Source: Alphaproteobacteria bacterium (GTDB taxonomy: Bacteria > Myxococcota_A > UBA796 > GCA-2862545). Taken from it: a stretch of 64,000 bases of DNA. Made by a program: the position numbers and the translations under genes. The notes beneath the pieces were generated by a model. It was not told the DNA's origin. It made no database searches and saw nothing but the letters and a program-made list of their open reading frames with translations. The DNA is taken from positions 68,066 through 132,065 of the forward strand of contig JACKEQ010000015.1 in assembly GCA_020632885.1 (NCBI GenBank), in the 5' to 3' direction. This document shows, piece by piece, positions 49,379 through 57,144 of this stretch (positions are counted from its first letter, which is position 1; each line of letters opens with the position of its first letter).

Positions 49379-50611
49379 CTACCCCACCCGCACGAAGACG
49401 GGCACCGAGGTGGCGCTGTAGTCGGTCTGGCCCTGCTGGAGACGGGCGTAGCAGCCCACGGGCACCCCCGCGATCCCGAACACGCCGAAGTTCACGTCGC
49501 GCCCGTCGCGCTCGATGCGCGGCGCGAAGCGACGCTGGGCCACCCACCTGCCCGGGACCGCGAGCTCCACGGAGAGCCGCCACTCCTCGGGCGTGCAGAG
49601 GCTCCCGATCACCACCTCGTCGCCCTCGCACCCGTAGTCGCTCTTGAGCACCCAGAGCTCCCGCTCGGCCACGAGCTGCTCGCGGTGCAGCGCCTCCATG
49701 CGGACGGTGTGCGGGATGTACCGCCGGACCTTCTCGCGGCTCGCGGGAGACAGGAGATCCATGCGCTCCCAGAGGAAGGCGAGCACCCGCTTGTTCTGCG
49801 CGACCACCGCCCCCCACGGGTTCACGGTGCGGATCCGCCCGTCGTGCTCGGCCTTCAGGAGCAGGTGGAGCTCCCGGGCGAAGGGTGCGGTCTCCTCGAA
49901 GGGCGGCTCGTCCTGCCAGGCCGGCAGACGCTCGCACCACCAGTCCGTCTTGTAGTGCCGGAGGAGCAGCGCGAAAGGCTCCCCGCACAGCGTGGGCTGG
50001 CCGGTCGCGTCCACGTCGAGGTTGTAGGGCGACCCGAGCACCACGCGGTACCCGAGCTCACCCGCCCAGCGCTGGAAGAGCAGCACGGCACCGAGGTCCT
50101 CGGCCATCTCCGTCGGGTAGACGAGCGCCGCCACGCGCGGGTGCTCGGGCGCCAGGTGCCGCACCGCGTCCGCCAGGAGAGCGACCATGCGCTCACCGAG
50201 ACGCGCGTTGGGGTCGACCGTGCCGGGGTGATCGCCATGGAGCACCGAGCTGAGCGCGAGGGCCTCGGGCTGGCCGGTGGGCGTGTCGCAGTTGAGCTCG
50301 CACACCTGGATGGACCCGTCCTCGCACTCGAACACGTCCGCCCGCGCATACCCGTGCCAGCGGGGTCCCCCGGCCCGCCAGAGGAGCTCCTGCACCGGCG
50401 TGAGCCCCAGGAACCCGAGGAGCTCGGGCCGGGCCGCGAAGATCTGCACGGCCTCCTCGTGGACCTCCAGGACCGCCGCGGCGGCCGCATGGAGCGCGTC
50501 GAGCCGGGCCGGCTCGAGGAACAGGGGGGCAGCCTCGAAGCGCGGGTACCCGTCGATCCACGGGTCGTTCACGAGGCCGGTGGCGAGCAGGGCGTCGGCG
50601 AGGGCGGTCAT
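49379..50611 (-). CDS. Glutathionylspermidine synthase-like ATP-grasp ligase
   Basis: 410 residues from ATG 50611 overlapping the stop of the dioxygenase gene (ATGA). Features of the GSP-synthase/preATP-grasp fold: VCELNCDTPTGQPEAL with the acidic ELN motif, the ATP-grasp loop LKSDYGCEGDEVVIG, and WVAQRRF near the end; no amidase domain. Such ligases join a carboxylate to an amine using ATP. Close relatives appear in natural-product and peptide-modification clusters. The neighbouring Asp/Asn-hydroxylase-like gene suggests both act on one peptide or small molecule. Confidence 0.78.
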   Translation of the reverse strand: MTALADALLATGLVNDPWIDGYPRFEAAPLFLEPARLDALHAAAAAVLEVHEEAVQIFAARPELLGFLGLTPVQELLWRAGGPRWHGYARADVFECEDGSIQVCELNCDTPTGQPEALALSSVLHGDHPGTVDPNARLGERMVALLADAVRHLAPEHPRVAALVYPTEMAEDLGAVLLFQRWAGELGYRVVLGSPYNLDVDATGQPTLCGEPFALLLRHYKTDWWCERLPAWQDEPPFEETAPFARELHLLLKAEHDGRIRTVNPWGAVVAQNKRVLAFLWERMDLLSPASREKVRRYIPHTVRMEALHREQLVAERELWVLKSDYGCEGDEVVIGSLCTPEEWRLSVELAVPGRWVAQRRFAPRIERDGRDVNFGVFGIAGVPVGCYARLQQGQTDYSATSVPVFVRVG

Positions 50612-51393
50612 GGGGCGATCTCCGCGGCGAAGGCGGGGTCGAACACGCCGTCCACCCGGATGCTGTAGCGGAACCAGGGGTCCGGCAGCACACCGTGCCA
50701 GTCGTGATCGTTGAACCAGTACATCCGGCTCGGTGCCACCGTGCGCTCGCCGGCGTCGTCCTGCACGAACAGCCGCTTGGGTCGCCCGGGTGCGAAGGTG
50801 ATGAAGGCGTCCGGCGCGCGCTGGTCCTTCGGGAGGCCGTCGCGGTGCACGGTGCCGTCGTCGCCCGGCATCAGCCCGAGGAGCTTCACGCTGCCGATGT
50901 GGGCGAAGGGCAGCGCGCGCACGAACCGCACGGTGCGGGGCAGGTGGAGCAGCGCGTCGCGGGTGAACGGCGCGGGCTCGGACTTCTCGCCCCACCGGCC
51001 CGAGGTGTGCGTCAGCTCCAGGTAGACCTTCCACGGGAAGTACACCCCGTGGGCCAGCTCCAGCCAGCGCATCTGGGCGAACGTCAGCGGTACGTCGCCG
51101 TCCTCGCCGATGCGCTGAGAGCGGTCGAGCACGGGGTTCGCGGGGTCGCCGAGGCTCGCGAACAGCGCGAACTGCAGGTCGTCGAGGGTGGCCAGCACCT
51201 CGCCGTAGTCGGGGCGGGTGTCGTCCCAGCCCGGCGGGACGATGCCGAGCGCACGGTGGGATCCGCCGGTGTAGCGGGTCTCGAGGCGCGCCAGGGCGTA
51301 GGTGATCTCCACGTCCAGGGCGTCGAGGGTCGCGTCGTCCGCCAGGAAGGAGAGGTCGACGAACGGTCGTCCTCCGATGCCGATGACGGCCAT
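50608..51393 (-). CDS. Aspartyl/asparaginyl beta-hydroxylase-like oxygenase
   Basis: 261 residues from ATG 51393, with GGAGG five bases upstream; a GTG two codons earlier has worse spacing. Cupin-like double-stranded helix with HRD in TVHRDGLPKD, later His in MYWFNDHDWHGVLPD, and Arg in RYSIRVDG, which is the order (HxD...H...R) of Asp beta-hydroxylase-type 2OG/Fe(II) enzymes. It may hydroxylate Asp/Asn in a peptide or a free amino-acid-like molecule. Overlaps the ATP-grasp gene by 4 bases; start lies 23 bases from the divergent sirtuin gene. Confidence 0.7.
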   Translation of the reverse strand: MAVIGIGGRPFVDLSFLADDATLDALDVEITYALARLETRYTGGSHRALGIVPPGWDDTRPDYGEVLATLDDLQFALFASLGDPANPVLDRSQRIGEDGDVPLTFAQMRWLELAHGVYFPWKVYLELTHTSGRWGEKSEPAPFTRDALLHLPRTVRFVRALPFAHIGSVKLLGLMPGDDGTVHRDGLPKDQRAPDAFITFAPGRPKRLFVQDDAGERTVAPSRMYWFNDHDWHGVLPDPWFRYSIRVDGVFDPAFAAEIAP

Positions 51394-51415
51394 CCACACC
51401 TCCGGGTCGGGCTAT

Positions 51416-52150
51416 ATGACGGCGGGAGGGCGCTTGCAGGAGGCCATCGACGCCGTGCGATCCGGGCGTCCGCTGCTGGTGACCGCCGGTGCGGGCCTGG
51501 GCGTCGACGGCGGGCTGCCGGACTTCCGCGGTCCAGGCGGCTGGTGGGGCGACCAGCGCCTCGAGGAGCGCGCCACGGCGGCCTGGTTCGACGACGACCC
51601 CGCGGAGGCCTGGGCGTTCTACCGGGGCCGGCGGGCCCTCTACGCGTCCACCCCGCCACACCCCGGCTACGCCGTGCTGATCGAGCGCGCGGGCTTCGTG
51701 TTCACGAGCAACGTGGACGGCCACTTCGTGCGCGCGGGGCTCGACCCCGACCGCATCGTCGAGATCCACGGCTCCCTCGAGCGGCTCCAGTGCGCCACGC
51801 CCTGCTCACGGTCCACCTGGCCCACCGAGGACGCCCTCCCCTTCCCGCTCTGCCCACGCTGCGGAGGGCCCGCCCGGCCGAACGTGTGCGTGTTCGACGA
51901 CCGCCGCTGGATCGCGGTCCCGAGCGTGCTCCAGGGTCGCCGCTACGACAGCTGGCTCGGCGACCACCCGGACCCCGTCGTGCTCGAGCTCGGCGCGGGC
52001 ACCGCCGTGCCCAACGTGCGCCGGGAGGGCGAGCGGCTCCAGGGCCTCGGCGCCACGCTCGTCCGCGTGAACCCCCACGAAGCGGAGGGCCCACCCGGCA
52101 CGCTCTCGGTGGCGATAGGCGCCCTGGCCTTCCTCAGCGCGGTCGGCTGA
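51416..52150 (+). CDS. Sir2 family NAD-dependent deacylase
   Basis: 244 residues. The NAD-binding GAGLGVDGGLPDFRG (GAGxxxxxGxxDFRG), the TSNVDGHF motif (TQNVDGLH-type), catalytic His in EIHGSLERL, and four Cys in LQCATPC and LCPRCGG that bind structural zinc are all present. The late GAGTAVPNV fits the GTS-type ribose-binding loop. It removes acyl groups from lysine in proteins using NAD. The end overlaps the convergent ankyrin-like gene by 17 bases. Divergent from the ATP-grasp/hydroxylase genes. Class cannot be fixed. Confidence 0.88.
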   Translation: MTAGGRLQEAIDAVRSGRPLLVTAGAGLGVDGGLPDFRGPGGWWGDQRLEERATAAWFDDDPAEAWAFYRGRRALYASTPPHPGYAVLIERAGFVFTSNVDGHFVRAGLDPDRIVEIHGSLERLQCATPCSRSTWPTEDALPFPLCPRCGGPARPNVCVFDDRRWIAVPSVLQGRRYDSWLGDHPDPVVLELGAGTAVPNVRREGERLQGLGATLVRVNPHEAEGPPGTLSVAIGALAFLSAVG

Positions 52151-54065
52151 GCCGGGCCACCTCGGCCTCGGACCAGCCCGCGGCCGCCGCGCGCTTCCGG
52201 AGGCGCTTCAGCGCGCTCTTCGGAGTGTAGGGCCCGACCATCGCGGCCACGACGTCAGGGGGCAGGCCGGCATCCAGGGCAGCCTCGAGCGTGGTGGGCG
52301 ACGCCACGGCCCCGGCCTCGAGGAGCGCCATCACGAACGGCGCATCGCGCCTGGACACCGCGATCGGCAGCACGGGGACGGGCCAGGAGGGATCGTGTCC
52401 CGCTCGGATCAGGGCGAGGAAGACCTCAGAGGGTGCGTCCGCCTCCGCCGCGACGCCGACCGCCTCGGCCTCAGCGGCATCGGCGAGGGCGATGGCCGTC
52501 GACCAGCGTGCGTGTCGGAGAGCCCGCACGGCCAGATCGGCCCGGAGGCGCTTCCCGAGCCCCGCCAGCCGCTCGGGGGGAACGTGCTCCACGACGAGGT
52601 CGGGGTGGACCTTCGCGATACGCTCCACGTCCGCCAGCGTGCCGAGGGCCCGCACCCCCGCGGGACGACCCGCGTCCAGGGCCGCCAGCACGGCCGTCTC
52701 GACCCGGTAGCCGCCGAGAGGCCCCTCTGCGTGGGCCAGCACGAGCTCCAGCACGTCGGGTGCTGCCGCCTCGAGGGCCACAGCGGCCAGCGTGGACGCG
52801 ACGCCCGGCTCCAGGGGCCCGTCCAGCGCGGCCTCCAGGAGCTCCCGGTCGGCGGCGAGGGCCTCGAGCGCCCGGGGCTCGCAGCCGGTGAGCCGCTGGC
52901 CCCGCAGGGCGTCGAGGTGGTCGGTCGCGGCGGCACGCTCCACCGCCGGACACAGCGACAACCCGACGGCGCGGGTGAACCCGAGCAGCGCGGGGTCCGC
53001 GAGCAGCCGGTCGATGTCCGGCTTCGCCCACGGGTGCCGGGTCCAGGTGCCCTCGAGGGTGATGCCGTGGTCCACGAGGAACCCGCGCAGGTCGGGCCGG
53101 TCGAGCAGCTCGGTGAGCAGGAAGTCCGCCGTGGGCTTCGCGCCAGCCGCCAGGAGTGCTGTGGCCACGGCGTACCCTCCCTCGTGGAGCACCGGCGTCA
53201 GCGAGCCGTCGAAGAAGCGCTCGGAGACGCCCAGGCCCTGGAGGCCCGCGATCGCCTCGGGGTGCTCGATCAGCTCGCGGTCGAGCGTGTCCCACTTCGC
53301 CCGCGCGCCCGTGAGGTCGGGCCGGAGCCGGGCCACGTCCCGCCGGAAGCGGGCGGACTCCACCCACGGGCTCCCGATCGGCCCCACGACCAGCGGCACC
53401 CCGAGCCGGTCGCGCAGGGCGTCGAGCCCCACGAGCGGCCCGAACGCGAGCGTGTCCGTGGCCGCGAGGGTGAGGTCGTCGCGCGGGAGGCCCATGTCCA
53501 CGAGCGCCTGCACGAGGTCGATCCGCCGGGCCCAGCCCTCCCCCCACTCGAGCACCGGGCGGTTCGCCCAGGGCTCGAAGACCACGCCGAGGTCGCGCAT
53601 CACCCCGAGCCGCGCGGGGGTGGCCAGGGAGTCCGGCAGCCGGCGGATCGTCGGCCGCGACAGGCTCTCCCCGCAGAGCCGGGCCACCGCGAGCTCCCCA
53701 TCCTCGAGCGCGTGGAACATGCAGCCCTGGATCCCGTCGACGTCCCCGGCGCTGGTCATGGCCGCGAACATCGCGGGGTCGCGCCCCTGGATGGCCATCT
53801 CGAGGGTCGAGCGCCCGTTGCTGCCGCCCCGCCCGCCGATGAAGGGCGCGAGGGCCCCCATGGTGGCGATGACCGCGATGGCGTCGCGTCCGCTGCGCCC
53901 CGAGCCGCCGGTCCGTGCCTCCCCGAGGTCTGCCCACGAGCAGAAGGTGTCCGGGTCCTCGCCGGCCACGACCCGCTCGCGCACCACCCCGACCTCGCCA
54001 TCGCGCACCGCGCGGCAGAGCTCCGGGGAGCCCGCCAGGGCGGGTGCGAGCAGCGCGGCGATCAT
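52134..54065 (-). CDS. Exported ankyrin-repeat-like protein
   Basis: 643 residues from ATG 54065, giving the signal MIAALLAPALAGSPELC; the longer frame to 54167 runs into upstream DNA. Most of the protein consists of helix-turn-helix units with an ankyrin-like or armadillo rhythm (DLVQALVDMGLPRDDLTLAAT, ELVLAHAEGPLGGYRVETAVLAALDAG, DAPFVMALLEAGAVASPTTLEAALDAG), but few copies keep the full ankyrin consensus. A Lys/Arg-rich C-terminus follows. Probably a periplasmic or surface protein-interaction scaffold. Monocistronic. Confidence 0.7.
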   Translation of the reverse strand: MIAALLAPALAGSPELCRAVRDGEVGVVRERVVAGEDPDTFCSWADLGEARTGGSGRSGRDAIAVIATMGALAPFIGGRGGSNGRSTLEMAIQGRDPAMFAAMTSAGDVDGIQGCMFHALEDGELAVARLCGESLSRPTIRRLPDSLATPARLGVMRDLGVVFEPWANRPVLEWGEGWARRIDLVQALVDMGLPRDDLTLAATDTLAFGPLVGLDALRDRLGVPLVVGPIGSPWVESARFRRDVARLRPDLTGARAKWDTLDRELIEHPEAIAGLQGLGVSERFFDGSLTPVLHEGGYAVATALLAAGAKPTADFLLTELLDRPDLRGFLVDHGITLEGTWTRHPWAKPDIDRLLADPALLGFTRAVGLSLCPAVERAAATDHLDALRGQRLTGCEPRALEALAADRELLEAALDGPLEPGVASTLAAVALEAAAPDVLELVLAHAEGPLGGYRVETAVLAALDAGRPAGVRALGTLADVERIAKVHPDLVVEHVPPERLAGLGKRLRADLAVRALRHARWSTAIALADAAEAEAVGVAAEADAPSEVFLALIRAGHDPSWPVPVLPIAVSRRDAPFVMALLEAGAVASPTTLEAALDAGLPPDVVAAMVGPYTPKSALKRLRKRAAAAGWSEAEVARLSRPR

Positions 54066-54169
54066 CGGGAGCCCCCGTGCACACGGCCTCCAGCGCACAG
54101 GCTCCCGCGTGCGGGGGGTCGAGGTCAATCTCTGCCGATGGACATATTCTGAACACGTTATGAGCAACC

Positions 54170-56380
54170 ATGCTCGAGTGCCTGCCCGACCGGCTGCGTC
54201 GTCGCACGCGGCTCCTCAACGACCGTGAGCCCGGCGAGGGCTGCGTGATCTACTGGATGCGCACCGCGGTCCGGGCCCACGAGAACCCCGCCCTCGACGT
54301 CGCCATCCTGGTCGCGAACGCCCTGCGGGTGCCGGTGTTCGTCTACCACGCCCTCTCCGAGCGCTACCCCTACGCGTCGGACCGCCACCACCGCTTCATC
54401 CTCGAGGGAGCCCGCGACGTCGCGGTGGAGCTCGGTGCGCGCGGCATCGCGACGGCCTTCCACCTCGAGCGGGCCGGCCACCGCGGCGATCACCTGCACA
54501 CCCTGGGCAGCCGGGCGGCCGCCGTGGTCACCGAGGAGATGCCCGTCGCCCCGCTCCGCCACTGGACCCGGGCCCTCGCGGACCGCTCGCCTGTCCCTGT
54601 GCTCTCGGTGGACACGGCGTGCACGGTGCCCATGCGGTCCGTCGGCAAGGGGGTGGACCGCGCGTTCGCCTACCGCCGGCGCGTCATGCCGCTGCTCGAC
54701 CGGGAGCTCGCCCCCTGGGACGAGGTGGAGCCCGAGCACACGGAGGTCCCTCCCCTGCCCTTCGAGCCCGTCGACCTCGGAGAGGCCGACCTGGACGCGC
54801 TGATCGCGGAGTGCGCCATCGATCACACGGTGCCCCCGGTGCACGGCACGACGGGTGGCAGCACCGCCGGCTACGCCCGCTGGAACGCGTTCGTGGCCGA
54901 CGGCCTGTCGCGGTACGCCGCCCGCCGCAACGACCCCACCGTGGACGGCACGAGCCGCCTGTCCCCCTGGCTGCACTACGGGATGGTCGCCCCCACCCGG
55001 ATCGCCCGGGAGGCCCGGAAGCACGGGGCCGAGAAGTTCCTGGACGAGCTCGTGGTCTGGCGGGAGCTGGCGTACACGTGGTGCCTGTACGCCCCCGACC
55101 ACCACAGCCTGGACGCCCTGCCCACCTGGGCGCGCGACACTTTGCGGGCCCACGCCGGCGAGCGGGCCTACACGCCCGGCCTCGAGCGGCTCCACCTGGG
55201 CCAGACGGGCGAGCTGCTCTGGGACCTGGCGCAGCAGTCCCTCCTCCGGCGCGGCGAGCTGCACAACAACGTCCGGATGACGTGGGGCAAGGCGCTCGTA
55301 CCGTGGACGTCCGATCCCGGGGAGGCCCTTCGGCGCCTGGTGGACCTGAACCACCGCTACGCGCTGGACGGCCGGGATCCCGCGTCCTACGGCGGCCTCC
55401 TGTGGTGCCTGGGTCTCTTCGACCGCGCCTTCCCGGAGAGCCCGGCGTTCGGCGAGGTCCGCAGCCGCTCGGTGAAGCGGCATGCCGCGCGGGTCGACCT
55501 CGACGCCTGGGCGCGGGTGGTGCGCCCGCCGCGCGAGCTGTCCGTGGGCATCGTGGGGGCCGGGCTGGCGGGCTCCTTCGCGGGCCGCGTGCTGGCGACC
55601 CACGGCGCTGCCGTCACCCTCTTCGACAAGGGACGCGGGGCAGGCGGGCGTCTGGCCTGCCGCCGTCGCGACGACGGCCTGCTGATCCACGGGGCCCCCC
55701 AGCTCCACCTGGCCGACCCCCGCCTCGAGCGCTGGACGGACGGCTGGGTGGAGGCGGGCGTGCTCTCCGGGTGCGGGACCTTCGTGTCCGACGCACCCAA
55801 CGACCTCGTGAAGCACCTCCAGGCCGGCCTGGACGTGCGCTTCGGTGCCCGGGTCCACCAGCTCCACCGCGACGCGGAGGGGTGGTGGGTCGACGAGGGT
55901 GACCGGTCCCATCGCTTCGACGCGGTGCTCCTCACGGCTCCCGCCCCCCAGGTCATGGAGCTCGTCGGGGAGCACCCGTTCACCTCCCTCCTGTCTTCCG
56001 TCGTCCACGACCCGTGCTGGGTCGCCATGGTCACCCTGCCCATGGCACCCGTCCGCCCTTCCCCCGGTGGACCCGTGGCGCGTGTCGTGGGCGACGGTCG
56101 GCATCTCGCGCTGCACGCCACGCCCGGCTGGTCCTTCGAGCACCTCGAGGCCTCGCCGGAGCACGTGATCGCGACCCTCGTGGGCGCGCTGGACCTGCCG
56201 GAGCCCGAGGTCGCCGAGGCCCATCGGTGGCGCTATGCCCGCGTCCGCAAGGGGCTCGACGCGGAGGCGCTCTACGACCCGGACCTCCGGCTGGCGATCG
56301 CCGGGGACGCCTTCGCCGGCGGGGACGCGCGGGGTGCCCTGCTCTCCGGGGCCGCCGCTGCAGGCCGCCTGCTCGCATGA
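54170..56380 (+). CDS. Class II-type photolyase fused to renalase-like FAD oxidoreductase
   Basis: 736 residues from ATG 54170. Residues about 1-440: photolyase fold, class II style, with VIYWMRTAVRAHENPALDVAI, SRLSPWLHYG, FLDELVVWRELAYTWCLYAP, WARDTLRAHAGERAYTPGLE and the FAD pocket HNNVRMTWGK, ALDGRDPASYGGLLW. Residues about 470-736: an FAD-linked amine-oxidase/renalase-like domain starting GIVGAGLAGSFAGRVLATHGA with the GRGAGGRL motif and ending near LAIAGDAFAGGDARGALLSGAAA. Photolyase repairs pyrimidine dimers with light. The joining of a second flavin domain is unusual; it may reduce the photolyase flavin. ATG is 104 bases from the divergent ankyrin-like gene. Confidence 0.83.
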   Translation: MLECLPDRLRRRTRLLNDREPGEGCVIYWMRTAVRAHENPALDVAILVANALRVPVFVYHALSERYPYASDRHHRFILEGARDVAVELGARGIATAFHLERAGHRGDHLHTLGSRAAAVVTEEMPVAPLRHWTRALADRSPVPVLSVDTACTVPMRSVGKGVDRAFAYRRRVMPLLDRELAPWDEVEPEHTEVPPLPFEPVDLGEADLDALIAECAIDHTVPPVHGTTGGSTAGYARWNAFVADGLSRYAARRNDPTVDGTSRLSPWLHYGMVAPTRIAREARKHGAEKFLDELVVWRELAYTWCLYAPDHHSLDALPTWARDTLRAHAGERAYTPGLERLHLGQTGELLWDLAQQSLLRRGELHNNVRMTWGKALVPWTSDPGEALRRLVDLNHRYALDGRDPASYGGLLWCLGLFDRAFPESPAFGEVRSRSVKRHAARVDLDAWARVVRPPRELSVGIVGAGLAGSFAGRVLATHGAAVTLFDKGRGAGGRLACRRRDDGLLIHGAPQLHLADPRLERWTDGWVEAGVLSGCGTFVSDAPNDLVKHLQAGLDVRFGARVHQLHRDAEGWWVDEGDRSHRFDAVLLTAPAPQVMELVGEHPFTSLLSSVVHDPCWVAMVTLPMAPVRPSPGGPVARVVGDGRHLALHATPGWSFEHLEASPEHVIATLVGALDLPEPEVAEAHRWRYARVRKGLDAEALYDPDLRLAIAGDAFAGGDARGALLSGAAAAGRLLA

Positions 56381-56383
56381 GGT

Positions 56384-57094
56384 TCACTCGGTGGCGCCGA
56401 GCTCCATGCCGAAGTGCTCGCCGATGGACGTGATCACGCCGTCCGCCATGTCGTGCCCGATCTCGGCCTTCTCGACCCCGTCGCCGAGCACCAGGTAGCC
56501 CTGGCCCTCGAGGGGGACGCGGACCAGCTCGGCACCGTCCCGCATCACCACCACGGCGTCGTTCCGGGCCCCCGCGTAGTCCCAGAGCACGCCCTTCGCC
56601 GTCACCGCGGTCTGCACGTCGTTCGTGAACCACGCCCAGTCGTCGCTGGTGCACCAGTCCGACGCGTGGGCGACGACGAGCTTCCAGCCGTCGGCGGTCA
56701 CCGTGACGGTCAGGGGCGTGCGCGGCTCTGGAGACGTCAGCTTGGCGTGGGCGTCCTCGATGCCGAAGGCACAGGCGAGGTCCGCGAGCTTCTGGCGCTC
56801 GGAGGCCTCGCGGTACTCGGGGTGGGCCTCGAAGAAGGCGCGCAGCCGGGCCCGTTGCTCGTCTGACCCGTCCGGGGAGGTGCCGGGCTGGGTCTCCATG
56901 TCGATGGCCTCGTCGACGACGGCCTCGATCCAGTCGGCTTCCTCGGGCTCCTCGACGGCCACGGGCTCCGGTGCGGGAGCAGGATCCGGGTCGGGGGCGG
57001 CCACCGGCTCTGGAGCGGGCTCGGGTGCCGGGGGAGGTGCCGCGCCGGAGCACGCGAGGACGAACGCCAGCACGAGGGGGACGACGAGCCGCAA
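56384..57094 (-). CDS. Hypothetical lipoprotein with Pro/Glu-rich stalk
   Basis: 236 residues from ATG 57094. Signal MRLVVPLVLAFVLAC with lipobox Cys15, then a Pro/Ala/Glu-rich linker (about 16-50), an acidic helical segment, and a beta-type C-terminal domain with two Cys (LACAFGIEDAH, HASDWCTSDDW). No family recognised. Its 3' end is 3 bases from the photolyase gene end. The gap to the divergent SulP gene is 50 bases. Confidence 0.65.
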   Translation of the reverse strand: MRLVVPLVLAFVLACSGAAPPPAPEPAPEPVAAPDPDPAPAPEPVAVEEPEEADWIEAVVDEAIDMETQPGTSPDGSDEQRARLRAFFEAHPEYREASERQKLADLACAFGIEDAHAKLTSPEPRTPLTVTVTADGWKLVVAHASDWCTSDDWAWFTNDVQTAVTAKGVLWDYAGARNDAVVVMRDGAELVRVPLEGQGYLVLGDGVEKAEIGHDMADGVITSIGEHFGMELGATE

Positions 57095-57144
57095 GGGACC
57101 TCCTGACGGCGAGCATGCCGCGGTCGGGAGCGTATACTGCGCGG

